Assembly: GCA_900550035.1 (NCBI GenBank) | Contig: URQS01000028.1 | Span: forward strand, 1-40,573 | Direction of reading: 5' to 3' | DNA length: 40,573 nucleotides | DNA from: an uncultured Prevotella sp. | GTDB lineage: Bacteria > Bacteroidota > Bacteroidia > Bacteroidales > Bacteroidaceae | Shown here: piece by piece, positions 26,999-35,706 of the stretch | How the letters are laid out: the number at the start of each line of letters is the position of its first letter | Position numbering within the stretch: position 1 is the stretch's first letter | Notes under the pieces: model-generated | What the model was told of the DNA's origin: nothing | The model's input: the letters and a program-made list of their open reading frames with translations, nothing else | Databases searched by the model: none | Position numbers and translations under genes: made by a program

Positions 26999-28324
26999 TT
27001 ACTTCTTCAGCAGTTCATCGAAGAGCTTTGTAATGTTAGGCTCTGACGGACGTGGAGCATCGGCCTTGATGATCTTGCCCTCACGGTCGAGAAGGATGAA
27101 GCGTGGAATACCATTGATGATGTACTTCTGCATGAAGTCGCTGTTTGTGCCAAGATGCAGCTGTATGCCCTTCATGTCGCCCTTCTGTATGCGCTTCTCC
27201 CAAGCAGACTTGTTGCTGTCGCATGAGAGACCAACAAAGTGGATGTCCTTGCCGGCATACTGCTCCTCAAGCTTTGTCATATAAGGCAACTCGCCACGGC
27301 ACGGACCGCACCATGTAGCCCAAACGTCGATATAGACGTATTTGCCCTTGAGTGATTCGAGCGAAACCTGCTTGCCGTTGATGTCAGTAGCTGTGAACGA
27401 AGGTGAGATGCAACCAGCCTTCAAGCCTTCCCATTGCTTGCACACCTTGTCAAACTTATCTACAAGTTTCGGATCGCTGACATTCTTATGAAAGTAGGCT
27501 ATAAGTTCGTCTTTGCCGTCAAGACCTGAGCTTGACACAACATCATAGGCATAGGCATTGGTGATGTACGACTTCACCTTTGCATCCTTAACGTTAGCAT
27601 CCATAAACGCCATAAACTCCTTGGTACGGTCGCCGCCCTGGAAAGCCTGACACAGTATGGCGTTCATGATGAAGTCGCCATACTCGGCATACTCCAGACA
27701 GTTGCCGTCGATGATAGCCACCTCCTTAAGCTTGTTGGTATATAGCGCAGTCGGGGTGTATGAGTCCATCTTCTTCAGATAAGGGTGGTACGACATGTAC
27801 ATTGGGAACATGGCGTACGACTTGAACAACAAACGCTGCTGCTCCTTCTTTGTGAAATTGGCAGGCAGATTTGCTTTCTTCAGCAGTGCAAGGTTGGCAT
27901 TGTACACGCTATCGCTGCTCTTGATAAAATCGGACTCTTCCTTGGCGGCAGCATTGAAGTCGAGACTGGCAAAGGGCGACTGCAGCATATAGTTGTTGAT
28001 GTCTGCCAAAGCTCCCGTACAGCTGAACTTGCGTGCCTCGGCATCGCAATTCACTGTCAAGTCCTTGTCAGCCTCCAGATAGAGGTTGAGCGCATAGGCA
28101 CGGCCGTAGTATACTCTGACATACTGCGAAGCAAAACCGCTCTTATTGAGTGTAGCCACGCCATTCTGTACGTCTACCTTTGTCGTCTCGCCAGTAGCGC
28201 ACCAGTTGATTTCAATCTTAGCGCCCTCTGTAGGATTGGCAATCTTGAACGTGTAGATTCCTGCATTCATCGACATTGCTGCACACAACGACAATGCTGC
28301 ACCAAAAATTCTCTTCTTATTCAT
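26999..28324 (-). CDS. TlpA-like thioredoxin-fold protein, copy 2
   Basis: A 441-residue paralogue of the protein at 16451-17779, alike over its whole length and nearly identical in the last 140 residues. The signal peptide is about 1-21 (MSMNA). The redox motif WCGPC is at 338-342, and GIPRF carries the cis-proline. Half-conserved cysteines (Cys42, Cys93, Cys102) lie in the N-terminal domain. Role: periplasmic or surface thiol-disulfide exchange. It has its own strong promoter on the minus strand (28399-28430) and stands alone, upstream of and in the same direction as the FecR/SusC block but separated from it by the oppositely oriented sigma gene. Confidence 0.9.
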   Translation of the reverse strand: MNKKRIFGAALSLCAAMSMNAGIYTFKIANPTEGAKIEINWCATGETTKVDVQNGVATLNKSGFASQYVRVYYGRAYALNLYLEADKDLTVNCDAEARKFSCTGALADINNYMLQSPFASLDFNAAAKEESDFIKSSDSVYNANLALLKKANLPANFTKKEQQRLLFKSYAMFPMYMSYHPYLKKMDSYTPTALYTNKLKEVAIIDGNCLEYAEYGDFIMNAILCQAFQGGDRTKEFMAFMDANVKDAKVKSYITNAYAYDVVSSSGLDGKDELIAYFHKNVSDPKLVDKFDKVCKQWEGLKAGCISPSFTATDINGKQVSLESLKGKYVYIDVWATWCGPCRGELPYMTKLEEQYAGKDIHFVGLSCDSNKSAWEKRIQKGDMKGIQLHLGTNSDFMQKYIINGIPRFILLDREGKIIKADAPRPSEPNITKLFDELLKK

Positions 28325-28398
28325 GTTGTTTTTTGTTAGTTGATTTTTTTAGCAAATTGATGCCCATCAAAAACGCTGTATTAATGTTTAAAGGCGTC

Positions 28399-28430
28399 CA
28401 AAGTTATACATTTCTACAGTTATATCCAAA
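28399..28430 (-). promoter_or_regulatory. Promoter of thioredoxin-like copy 2
   Basis: Read on the minus strand: TTTG (28430-28427), a 20-base spacer, then TAACTTTG (28406-28399), a full match to the Bacteroidetes consensus. A leader of about 70 bases precedes the ATG at 28324. Confidence 0.75.
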
Positions 28431-28503
28431 GAATATACATTTTTTAAATACTTTGACAAATGATGCATTATACCTTATCGCTTCAAATTACCTACATTTC
28501 GGT

Positions 28504-28535
28504 ATTGCGCACTACGCCAAACCGCAATAACTTTG
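28504..28535 (+). promoter_or_regulatory. Promoter of the TonB receptor/M16 operon
   Basis: ATTG at 28504-28507 (one mismatch to TTTG), a 20-base spacer, and a perfect TAACTTTG at 28528-28535. The -7 box overlaps an in-frame TTG at 28533, so translation must begin downstream, at the ATG at 28587. It is divergent from the promoter of thioredoxin-like copy 2, with about 75 bases between them. Confidence 0.7.
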
Positions 28536-28586
28536 TGTGCTGAAATTCAACAACTTACATTGTACAATCCACAAGTAGCCAAAGGG

Positions 28587-31538
28587 ATGAAGAAAGCAAT
28601 AACATTATTACTGTTTTTGATAATATCGGCTGCAGCAATGGCCGATGGCGTACGTTTTAAGGTGTCGGGACGTGTGCTCGACGACCGTACTATGCTGCCG
28701 CTACAATATGCCATTGTCAAGGTGTCGAACCTTGAATTGTGGGCTGCAACCGATGCCAACGGCAAGTTTGCCATTGAGAATGTTCCCCAAGGAGCAGCCT
28801 CGATTGAGGTGAGCACTCTGGGATATGTCACCCGCACCATACAATTCAACATCAACCGCAACACCGACCTTAAGAACATCCGACTGAAGGAGGCCGACCT
28901 TAGCATTCCAGGCGTGGAGGTGACGGCACGCAAGAGGTCGACCATTGGCACCACGACATACTCTATCGACCGCACCACGCTCGACCACTCGCAGGCCCTG
29001 TCGCTCAACGACATCATGGCACTGCTGCCTGGCGGACAGACCATCAATTCCACCCTGACCGACGATTCACGCATGGCGCTGCGCTCCACAACGGGCGAGA
29101 GGGGCAACGCCGCATTCGGCACTGCTATCGAGATAGACGGAATGCGACTGAACAACAACGCAAGCATGAGCGAGACACAGTCGGCTTCTACACGCAACAT
29201 TTCCACTTCCAACATTGAGAGCATTGAGGTGATAGCCGGAATACCAGGCGTTGAGTATGGCGACATAAGCAACGGCGTGGTCAAAGTGAACACCCGCCGT
29301 GGACACACGCCATGGATTGTAGAGGCTTCGATGAATCCGTATACCCGACAGGTAGCACTGAGCAAGGGCATGGCATTGGCGAAAAATGCCGGTACGCTCA
29401 ACTTCTCCTTGGAACATGCACGCTCATTCACCGACATCGCATCGCCACATACAGCGTATAGCCGCAACATTCTGTCGGCTACCTACAATAAGGTGTTCCA
29501 CATAAAAGGCTCAAGCCTCAATATGACAGCCGGACTTACGGGCAACATCGGCGGATATAATTCGGAGGCCGACCCCGACGCTTTTCGCGATACCTATCAG
29601 CGTCAGCGCGACAACCAGCTACGTGCCAACCTGCAGATTGACTGGCTCTGCAACAGCAAGCGCTCGGGAGTGTTCAACGTAGCATTGCAGGCAGCCTTCT
29701 CTACAGCCGACAGACGCTCGGAGAACAACACCAACACATCGTCGTCATCGACTCAAGCCTATCTGCACACCATGGCCAACGGCTATGCCATAGCCCAGGA
29801 CTATGCTGACGGCATGGGCACGGGCAGCATCATACTTGGACCGACTGGCTACTGGTATGTGCGCTCGTTCAACGACCAGAAGCCTGTGAGCCTGCAGTTT
29901 AAACTAAAAGGCGAGTGGACACGACGCATCCTCGGAGCCGTGAACAAGCTGACTGTCGGCACCGAGCTGAACTCTACGCGCAACAACGGCCACGGCACAT
30001 ACTACGACGACATGCGCCTGGCTCCAACATGGCGACCTTACGACTACAGCCTCCTGCCAACGATGCACTGCCTGGCAATGTACATAGAGGAACGCCTTAC
30101 GATAGGCAGACTGATGCTTGTAGGCGGACTGCGCGACGACATCACTATGATAAGCGGTTCTGACTACGGTACGGCAGCAAGTCTGTCGCCACGATTCAAT
30201 GCTCGCTATAATATACTAAAGGGTAAGAACGTCTCGCTCACACTGCATGCCGGCTATGGCAAAAGCGTTAAGCTGCCATCGTTTCAGGTGCTCTATCCAG
30301 CCGACACTTATACCGACCGACTCGTGTTCACGCCTGGATCAACTGCCGACGGCAAGGCTTACTATGCCTACTACACCGACGTGCAGCGTGCCATATACAA
30401 CAGCAATCTGAAATGGCAACACTCCAATCAGGTGGAGGCAGGATTGGACGCAACCGTCGGCAAGGCACGACTGAGTCTTTCGGCATTCTGGAGCCGCACG
30501 TACAATCCGTATCAGACTCTGAACGTATACACACCTTTTGCATACAACCAGACGTCGCAGTCGGCTCTTGAGGGATGCGGGATTGCCGCAGCCGACCGCA
30601 TATACGACGTAAACCCGAATACGGGCGTGGTAAGCGTGACATCTGCCACTGACGGTCACACGGTGACGCTGCCCTACTCCACCCGCCGCACATACACTGC
30701 CAACCGTCAGTATGTGAACGGTTCGCCCGTTACGCGCTACGGACTGGAATGGGTGGCAGAGATGCCCATCATCAGCAACCGTCACACCTTAGGTTTGTCG
30801 CTGCGCATCGACGGCAAGTATTATCACTATCGCGGCATCGACAATACGCTCATTGCGGGCAGCCCCAACGGCATCGGCGACCAAGCCGAAAGCTCCGACG
30901 TACAACCGCTTATAGGCTATTACGTAGGCAGCAACGTCACATCTGCCTCAACAGCAAGCACTCCTACTGTGAGCAACGGTATGCTGGACAAGGGATGCAG
31001 CCTCAACACCACTCTGACGGCACGCATACCACGACTGCGTCTCATCATGACCATGCGACTTGAAGCAACCCTGCTCAACTACCGTCGCAACCTTTCGAGC
31101 AATCGCACAACGATAGCGCTCAACGAGGCTGGCGACGTGACGGGAACAAAATACACGGGACAGACCGACCATTATGTGGCAGTATATCCAGAATATTACT
31201 CTACATGGGACAATCCATCGGAACGCATTCCCTTCGCTGAGGCTCTTCTGGCTGCCAAGGACAACAATCCTACACTATATCGCCAACTGAGCAATCTGAT
31301 AGTAAGAAGCAACACTGCATATTACTTCAATCCGCAGGATGTGTCGGCATATTGCTCAGCCAATTTCTCCGTAACAAAGGAAATCGGCAGATGGGTGAGC
31401 CTGTCGTTCTACGCCAACAACTTCCTTAACAACCTGGCATCCGTACGAAACAAGCAAACGGGACTGAAGACATCGCTGTTTGATAGCGGATACATACCTA
31501 AGTTCTATTATGGAGCATCAGTCAGAGTGAAGCTGTGA
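28587..31538 (+). CDS. TonB-dependent receptor with carboxypeptidase-like N-terminal domain
   Basis: A 983-residue outer-membrane receptor from the ATG at 28587. The frame is open 18 codons further up, but the promoter's -7 box lies there. Order of domains: signal peptide (1-19, SAAAMA), carboxypeptidase-regulatory-like domain (about 24-90, VSGRVLDDRTMLPLQYAIVK), TonB-box-like IPGVEVTARK, plug (about 110-235, LNDIMALLPGG, AIEIDGMRLNNN, IESIEVIAGIPGVEYG), and a long barrel ending in YYGASVRVKL. No SusD partner follows. Instead come DUF4876 and DUF6850 genes, which I recall as regular companions of this receptor type. It is the first gene of a six-gene operon ending with a protease and a flavoprotein, and should import a large or complexed substrate. 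Confidence 0.92.
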   Translation: MKKAITLLLFLIISAAAMADGVRFKVSGRVLDDRTMLPLQYAIVKVSNLELWAATDANGKFAIENVPQGAASIEVSTLGYVTRTIQFNINRNTDLKNIRLKEADLSIPGVEVTARKRSTIGTTTYSIDRTTLDHSQALSLNDIMALLPGGQTINSTLTDDSRMALRSTTGERGNAAFGTAIEIDGMRLNNNASMSETQSASTRNISTSNIESIEVIAGIPGVEYGDISNGVVKVNTRRGHTPWIVEASMNPYTRQVALSKGMALAKNAGTLNFSLEHARSFTDIASPHTAYSRNILSATYNKVFHIKGSSLNMTAGLTGNIGGYNSEADPDAFRDTYQRQRDNQLRANLQIDWLCNSKRSGVFNVALQAAFSTADRRSENNTNTSSSSTQAYLHTMANGYAIAQDYADGMGTGSIILGPTGYWYVRSFNDQKPVSLQFKLKGEWTRRILGAVNKLTVGTELNSTRNNGHGTYYDDMRLAPTWRPYDYSLLPTMHCLAMYIEERLTIGRLMLVGGLRDDITMISGSDYGTAASLSPRFNARYNILKGKNVSLTLHAGYGKSVKLPSFQVLYPADTYTDRLVFTPGSTADGKAYYAYYTDVQRAIYNSNLKWQHSNQVEAGLDATVGKARLSLSAFWSRTYNPYQTLNVYTPFAYNQTSQSALEGCGIAAADRIYDVNPNTGVVSVTSATDGHTVTLPYSTRRTYTANRQYVNGSPVTRYGLEWVAEMPIISNRHTLGLSLRIDGKYYHYRGIDNTLIAGSPNGIGDQAESSDVQPLIGYYVGSNVTSASTASTPTVSNGMLDKGCSLNTTLTARIPRLRLIMTMRLEATLLNYRRNLSSNRTTIALNEAGDVTGTKYTGQTDHYVAVYPEYYSTWDNPSERIPFAEALLAAKDNNPTLYRQLSNLIVRSNTAYYFNPQDVSAYCSANFSVTKEIGRWVSLSFYANNFLNNLASVRNKQTGLKTSLFDSGYIPKFYYGASVRVKL

Positions 31539-31545
31539 AACTGTA

Positions 31546-31582
31546 GACGAGTTGACGAGAGACAAGTTGACAAGAAACAAGA
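31546..31582 (+). repeat. Short GACGAGTTGACAAG-type tandem run
   Basis: The gap between the receptor and DUF4876 genes is built of GACGAGTT, GACGAGAG, ACAAGTTG and ACAAG units, a low-complexity run of the kind common in intergenic regions of this phylum. No function can be assigned. Confidence 0.45.
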
Positions 31583-31594
31583 AAACAAGGAGAT

Positions 31595-32821
31595 ATGAAC
31601 ATTATAAAGAAACACTGCTTAGTACTACTGCTTACGATGCTGACCATACTGACATCGTGCAGCTACGACGAACATCTCGACACCTATAACGTCGAGGTGA
31701 GGCTGAGCGAAAGCGTAGCTGATGTTTCGGTAAAGATGACCAACAACATCGGTAGCACTTTCGAAGCTTCCACAGACGGCGACGGTATTGCCCGCTTCAC
31801 TCTGCCCGCTGGCATATACAGCGTCAGCGCATCGAAGGTGACCGACGACGAATACTTCCGTCATATATGCAACGGAGCTTTGTCCGACGTGGCTATAGGC
31901 AGCGCCAGCACTAACATAATGCTACCAGTCAACATCACTACTATGCAGACAACCAACCCTATACTTATAAAGGAGCTGTATAATGGAGGTTGTCAGAAAG
32001 ACGACGGGTCAGGCAAATTCGCCAAAGACAAGTGCATCATCATCTACAACAACTCATCTGAGACGGTGTCGCTCGACAACGTAGGCTTCGGCATCGTCGA
32101 GCCATACAATGCCGAGGCAAATACCCACTCGTTTCTCAACGGAGGCAAACTCGACTATGCCGACACCGACTGGATTCCAGCGCTCAACGGCATTTGGTTT
32201 TTCCAGCAAGGCTGCATGATAGCACCCTACTCTGAACTCGTGGTAAACGTGCATGGAGCCATCGACAACACACCCACCTACAGCAACTCTGTCAACTATG
32301 CCAACGCAGCCTACTACTGCATGTACGACGTGGAGGCAACAAGCAGCGACGGAGGCAAGTATAACAACACCATGTATTACCCCTCGCCTGCCGACGTTAT
32401 CTCCACAAGCCACTATCTGAAGGCTGTGAAATATGGCAAGGGCAATGCTTGGCCGATGAGCCAGACTTCGCCAGCCGTGATAATGTTTCGCACCGAGGGT
32501 GTGACACCTAAGGAATTCGGCGAGAACAATGCCAACATCATCTATCCTAATGGCAAAGAGGGCAACATCGTGTATGCCTGTCTGAAGATGCCGCGTAGCT
32601 GGGTGATTGACGCAGTAGAGGTGTATAACGCCACAGCTCTTGCCAACTGCAAGAAGCGCCTCACACCCGACCTCGACAACGGCTATGCCACTCTGACAGG
32701 AGGCTACGGCCACTCTTTAATAAGAAAGGTAGAAAAGACCGTCGACGGACATGCCATATATCAGGACACTAACAATTCAACGAATGATTTCTATGAAGCT
32801 GACAATTGTTCTCTTCGCTAA
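31595..32821 (+). CDS. DUF4876 lipoprotein
   Basis: A 408-residue lipoprotein with lipobox cysteine 22 (ILTSC). Residues 28-105 form a transthyretin-like carboxypeptidase-regulatory domain (VEVRLSESVADVSVKMTNN; GIARFTLPAGIYSVSASK). From about 122 comes a lamin-tail-like beta-sandwich (NPILIKELYNGGCQKDDGSGKFAKDKCIIIYNNSSETVSLDNVG), with two nearby cysteines in the GGCQ and DKC segments. It probably sits on the outer surface as the substrate-binding partner of the receptor, in the place a SusD protein would take. No biochemical role is established to my knowledge. Its 3' end overlaps the next gene. Confidence 0.8.
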   Translation: MNIIKKHCLVLLLTMLTILTSCSYDEHLDTYNVEVRLSESVADVSVKMTNNIGSTFEASTDGDGIARFTLPAGIYSVSASKVTDDEYFRHICNGALSDVAIGSASTNIMLPVNITTMQTTNPILIKELYNGGCQKDDGSGKFAKDKCIIIYNNSSETVSLDNVGFGIVEPYNAEANTHSFLNGGKLDYADTDWIPALNGIWFFQQGCMIAPYSELVVNVHGAIDNTPTYSNSVNYANAAYYCMYDVEATSSDGGKYNNTMYYPSPADVISTSHYLKAVKYGKGNAWPMSQTSPAVIMFRTEGVTPKEFGENNANIIYPNGKEGNIVYACLKMPRSWVIDAVEVYNATALANCKKRLTPDLDNGYATLTGGYGHSLIRKVEKTVDGHAIYQDTNNSTNDFYEADNCSLR

Positions 32822-34268
32822 TCTGCTGTGCCTGCCGACAATGGCACAACGCGACTTCCGGCTGACCGAGCAGCGCAACGCATGGCTCACATCAAGCAAT
32901 GCAGCAGCACTGACTACCTTCGGCGACAGCACCATTGCGCACGCCGCACTCTCTTATCGTCACGACGGAGGAAGGCTTCACACCATGTCGGAAGGCACAC
33001 GTCAGGACACATACAGTGCCGACGTGCGGTCGTACAGCCGACTGTCGGCCGACATCGTAGCTTACGGTAGCGCTACATACAGCCGAAGCAACATCACCGA
33101 TGCTGCAGGCAGCATGCTGATGCCAACAATAAATCTGATGCCGTTCGACCTCGTTGAGCACACCAACGACAACGCCGGCGACAAGAGCATGGAAACATTC
33201 AGCATAAACGGAGCCATCGGTTGGAAGGCATGGCGATGTCTTGCCATCGGCGCACGACTCGACTATACAGCCGGCACATACGCCAAACAACGCGACCTTC
33301 GCCACAGCAACACGCTGATGGATATGAATGCCTGTCTTGACGCCATGCTCTCGCTACCACACAACAGTGGCATTGGCATAGGGATGGTGTACAGCCGCCG
33401 CACTGAGTCGATGCAGTTTAAGACATACGGCACCACCGACCAGATATACTATACGCTCATCGACTATGCCAACCGTCATGGCGAACGCGAAACATTCGGC
33501 ACTGAAGGATTCACCGACAGCAAAAACCGTCTGCCACTGCTGTCCGAATACATTGGCGTGACGGCTCAAGCCAAATACGACCGCTTCTTTGCCGACATCG
33601 CATACCGTCATCGCAACGGCTACTACGGACGCAAGTCGCAATACAGCGCATCGCACGAGCAGCACCATGGCGACTGCCTCGCACTGCATCTGCGCTACGA
33701 CATATCGCAAAAGGCTGAACGACTCGTATGGTTCGACCTGCACCTGACCACTGAAAGCCTCACATCCCAACGCGAGAACTATCGACGCACTACAGCCACC
33801 AACGGCACCTCAGCCATCTACTACGAATACTTCGAACCGACAAAGATGGCTGACAAGGTGCAGACATACGGCTCGGCAGCCCTCAACGCCTACTGGAAAC
33901 CGTCGGGGCAGATATACCTATGGCACATCACCGGAGGCACCCACTACCAGTCACACAGACAGACCGCCTACGTCTATCCCGACACGTACACAGCCTCATG
34001 CCACATCGTGACTCCGTTTGTCAGCGCCCGACGCAGTCTGCTAACACGAGGCGGAAAACTATTGTCGGCAGAAGCAGGCTGCTCCACAGCAATGGGCAGC
34101 TACAGACATGTGGCAGCCAACGCAGCCATAACCTACGAAATGCCCGTAAATGGTACGCACTTACGTCCCGCCATATCGCTCAGATACCACTTCCGCCAAG
34201 CTACCAATGGCGACATGAAAGGACTGACACGCAACACACTCACACTGACGGCATCAGCAACTTTTTAG
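32793..34268 (+). CDS. DUF6850 outer-membrane beta-barrel-like protein
   Basis: About 491 residues from the ATG at 32793, which gives a clean signal peptide MKLTIVLFANLLCLPTMAQ; ATGs at 32784 and 32751 are upstream options. The mature part alternates aromatic and polar residues in barrel-like strands (LSADIVAYGSATYSRS; ALNAYWKPSGQIYLWHITGG) and ends in a strand closing on Phe (LTLTASATF), the usual signal for outer-membrane assembly. The start overlaps the end of the DUF4876 gene by 29 bases, so the two are probably translated together. It may form a second channel or a scaffold for the receptor complex. Function unknown. Confidence 0.75.
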   Translation: MKLTIVLFANLLCLPTMAQRDFRLTEQRNAWLTSSNAAALTTFGDSTIAHAALSYRHDGGRLHTMSEGTRQDTYSADVRSYSRLSADIVAYGSATYSRSNITDAAGSMLMPTINLMPFDLVEHTNDNAGDKSMETFSINGAIGWKAWRCLAIGARLDYTAGTYAKQRDLRHSNTLMDMNACLDAMLSLPHNSGIGIGMVYSRRTESMQFKTYGTTDQIYYTLIDYANRHGERETFGTEGFTDSKNRLPLLSEYIGVTAQAKYDRFFADIAYRHRNGYYGRKSQYSASHEQHHGDCLALHLRYDISQKAERLVWFDLHLTTESLTSQRENYRRTTATNGTSAIYYEYFEPTKMADKVQTYGSAALNAYWKPSGQIYLWHITGGTHYQSHRQTAYVYPDTYTASCHIVTPFVSARRSLLTRGGKLLSAEAGCSTAMGSYRHVAANAAITYEMPVNGTHLRPAISLRYHFRQATNGDMKGLTRNTLTLTASATF

Positions 34269-34295
34269 CAACAAATTTTAAAAAAGAACCATAAT

Positions 34296-35663
34296 ATGAA
34301 GAAAATCTTTACTCTTATCTTCGCATGCATAGCAGCGATGACAGCCATGGCTCAGAGCGATGGCTCTACAGTGACAAACGCCTGGGGACTTAAGGGCACT
34401 GGTACCGAAGCCGACCCATACCTCGTCAGCACAGCAGCCGACTTCAAGGCTATGGCTGAGAAATGCAATGCCAAGCACAAGGGAACGGGCGAGTATTTCA
34501 AAATGACCAACGACATCGACTTCGGAGGTTCGGCAGGCAACCCCGTTCAGCTGCCTGCCATAGGCAAGGACGGCAACACCCAGATCACTAAGATAGCCTA
34601 TGGCTTTGACGGAACGTTTGACGGCGACGGACACACTATCAGCGGCATCTATCATACAGAAAGTGACAATAACGCCAAAGGCAAGTACAACGGTCTGTTC
34701 GGATGTATCGACAAGAACGGTGTGGTGAAGGACATCATTTTCAGCAAGAACAATTACATCACCGGCTACAACTACGTAGGCTCTATAGTTTCGCTCAATA
34801 TGGGCATTATCGAGAACTGCACCAACTATGCAGACATCACAGCCACTGGCTTTGCCGCTGGCGGTATATGCGGATTTATGGTCAATGGTTGTGGCACAAT
34901 AAAAGACTGTGAAAACTACGGTGACGTCAAGGCCATGACCTATGCGTCGGGCATCTGCGGTGGTTCGCAGTCGGGCAAGAGCATCACCACCTACAACTAT
35001 CTTATAGAGAACTGCACCAACAGCGGAAACCTCTCAACTACCAATGGCGTAGGCTCTGCAGGCATAGCCGGATCATACTCGGGCGCCGTAAAGAACTGCA
35101 CCAACAGCGGCAATGCCGACGACACCAAAGGCACAGCCAAGAGCAGACTATACACTGCAGGCATCGTAAGCTGCGCCAGCTTTGCTGTTGACATCGACGG
35201 ATGCACCAATAGTGGCTCAATAAACGGTGTGAAGAACGTGGGAGGCATCGTTGGCAACGTGATGAAGGGCGACGAGGTTACCACAACAATCAAGAACTGC
35301 ACAAACAACGGCACCGTTAGCGGACAAGATCTCTACGTAGCCGGCATCGTTGGCAATTCGGCACGTGCCGAGGGACTGGTGTCTGTAGAATCATGCACCA
35401 ACAACGGCGAGGTGACATCAACAGGCACCGCAGAGTTTATAGGCAACCTGCGCGGCAACACCACCATAGGCCTCGGCGAAGGCAACGTGATAGGAGCCGG
35501 ACTCAAGGCTCTGCCTCTCGACCCAGCCCCGACTGGCATCAACAATGTGAATGCAAACACCAATCGTACCGCCAACGGCGTATTCCTGCGTAACGGCAAG
35601 ATCGTTATCGTAAAGAACAACAAGGAATATACAGTCGGAGGCGTTCAGATGGTTGAGAAATAA
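34296..35663 (+). CDS. Secreted cysteine-laddered beta-helix repeat protein
   Basis: A 455-residue protein with a signal peptide (1-20, TAMAQ). After GTEADPYLVSTAADFKAMAE (a GLUG/adhesin-like opening) come seven repeats of about 28-35 residues, each containing a C-[T/E]-N-[Y/S/N] turn; their cysteines are at 175, 205, 240, 268, 303, 335 and 367. Each repeat also carries a GGI-x-G or AGI strand. This pattern predicts a right-handed beta-helix with stacked Cys and Asn. The last 30 residues (NGVFLRNGKIVIVKNNKEYTVGGVQM) look like a Prevotella-type C-terminal sorting or adhesion tail. It is the fourth gene of the operon and is probably surface-exposed. A binding role is inferred; no enzyme motif is seen. 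Confidence 0.75.
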   Translation: MKKIFTLIFACIAAMTAMAQSDGSTVTNAWGLKGTGTEADPYLVSTAADFKAMAEKCNAKHKGTGEYFKMTNDIDFGGSAGNPVQLPAIGKDGNTQITKIAYGFDGTFDGDGHTISGIYHTESDNNAKGKYNGLFGCIDKNGVVKDIIFSKNNYITGYNYVGSIVSLNMGIIENCTNYADITATGFAAGGICGFMVNGCGTIKDCENYGDVKAMTYASGICGGSQSGKSITTYNYLIENCTNSGNLSTTNGVGSAGIAGSYSGAVKNCTNSGNADDTKGTAKSRLYTAGIVSCASFAVDIDGCTNSGSINGVKNVGGIVGNVMKGDEVTTTIKNCTNNGTVSGQDLYVAGIVGNSARAEGLVSVESCTNNGEVTSTGTAEFIGNLRGNTTIGLGEGNVIGAGLKALPLDPAPTGINNVNANTNRTANGVFLRNGKIVIVKNNKEYTVGGVQMVEK

Positions 35664-35706
35664 AAAAAACAGATTCCCGACTCTAAAAACAACTTAAATA
35701 CTGAAT

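Noticed and set aside
28533..28586. TTG start that would lengthen the TonB receptor by 18 residues
   Set aside because: The TTG lies inside a perfect -7 promoter box, so it cannot be translated from that promoter. The ATG at 28587 gives a normal signal peptide.
28547..29470. 307-codon minus-strand frame
   Set aside because: It mirrors the start of the TonB receptor. The receptor's plug and carboxypeptidase-like domain make the plus strand the real one.
32054..32713. 219-codon minus-strand frame
   Set aside because: It lies wholly opposite the DUF4876 lipoprotein gene and has no domain or signal of its own.
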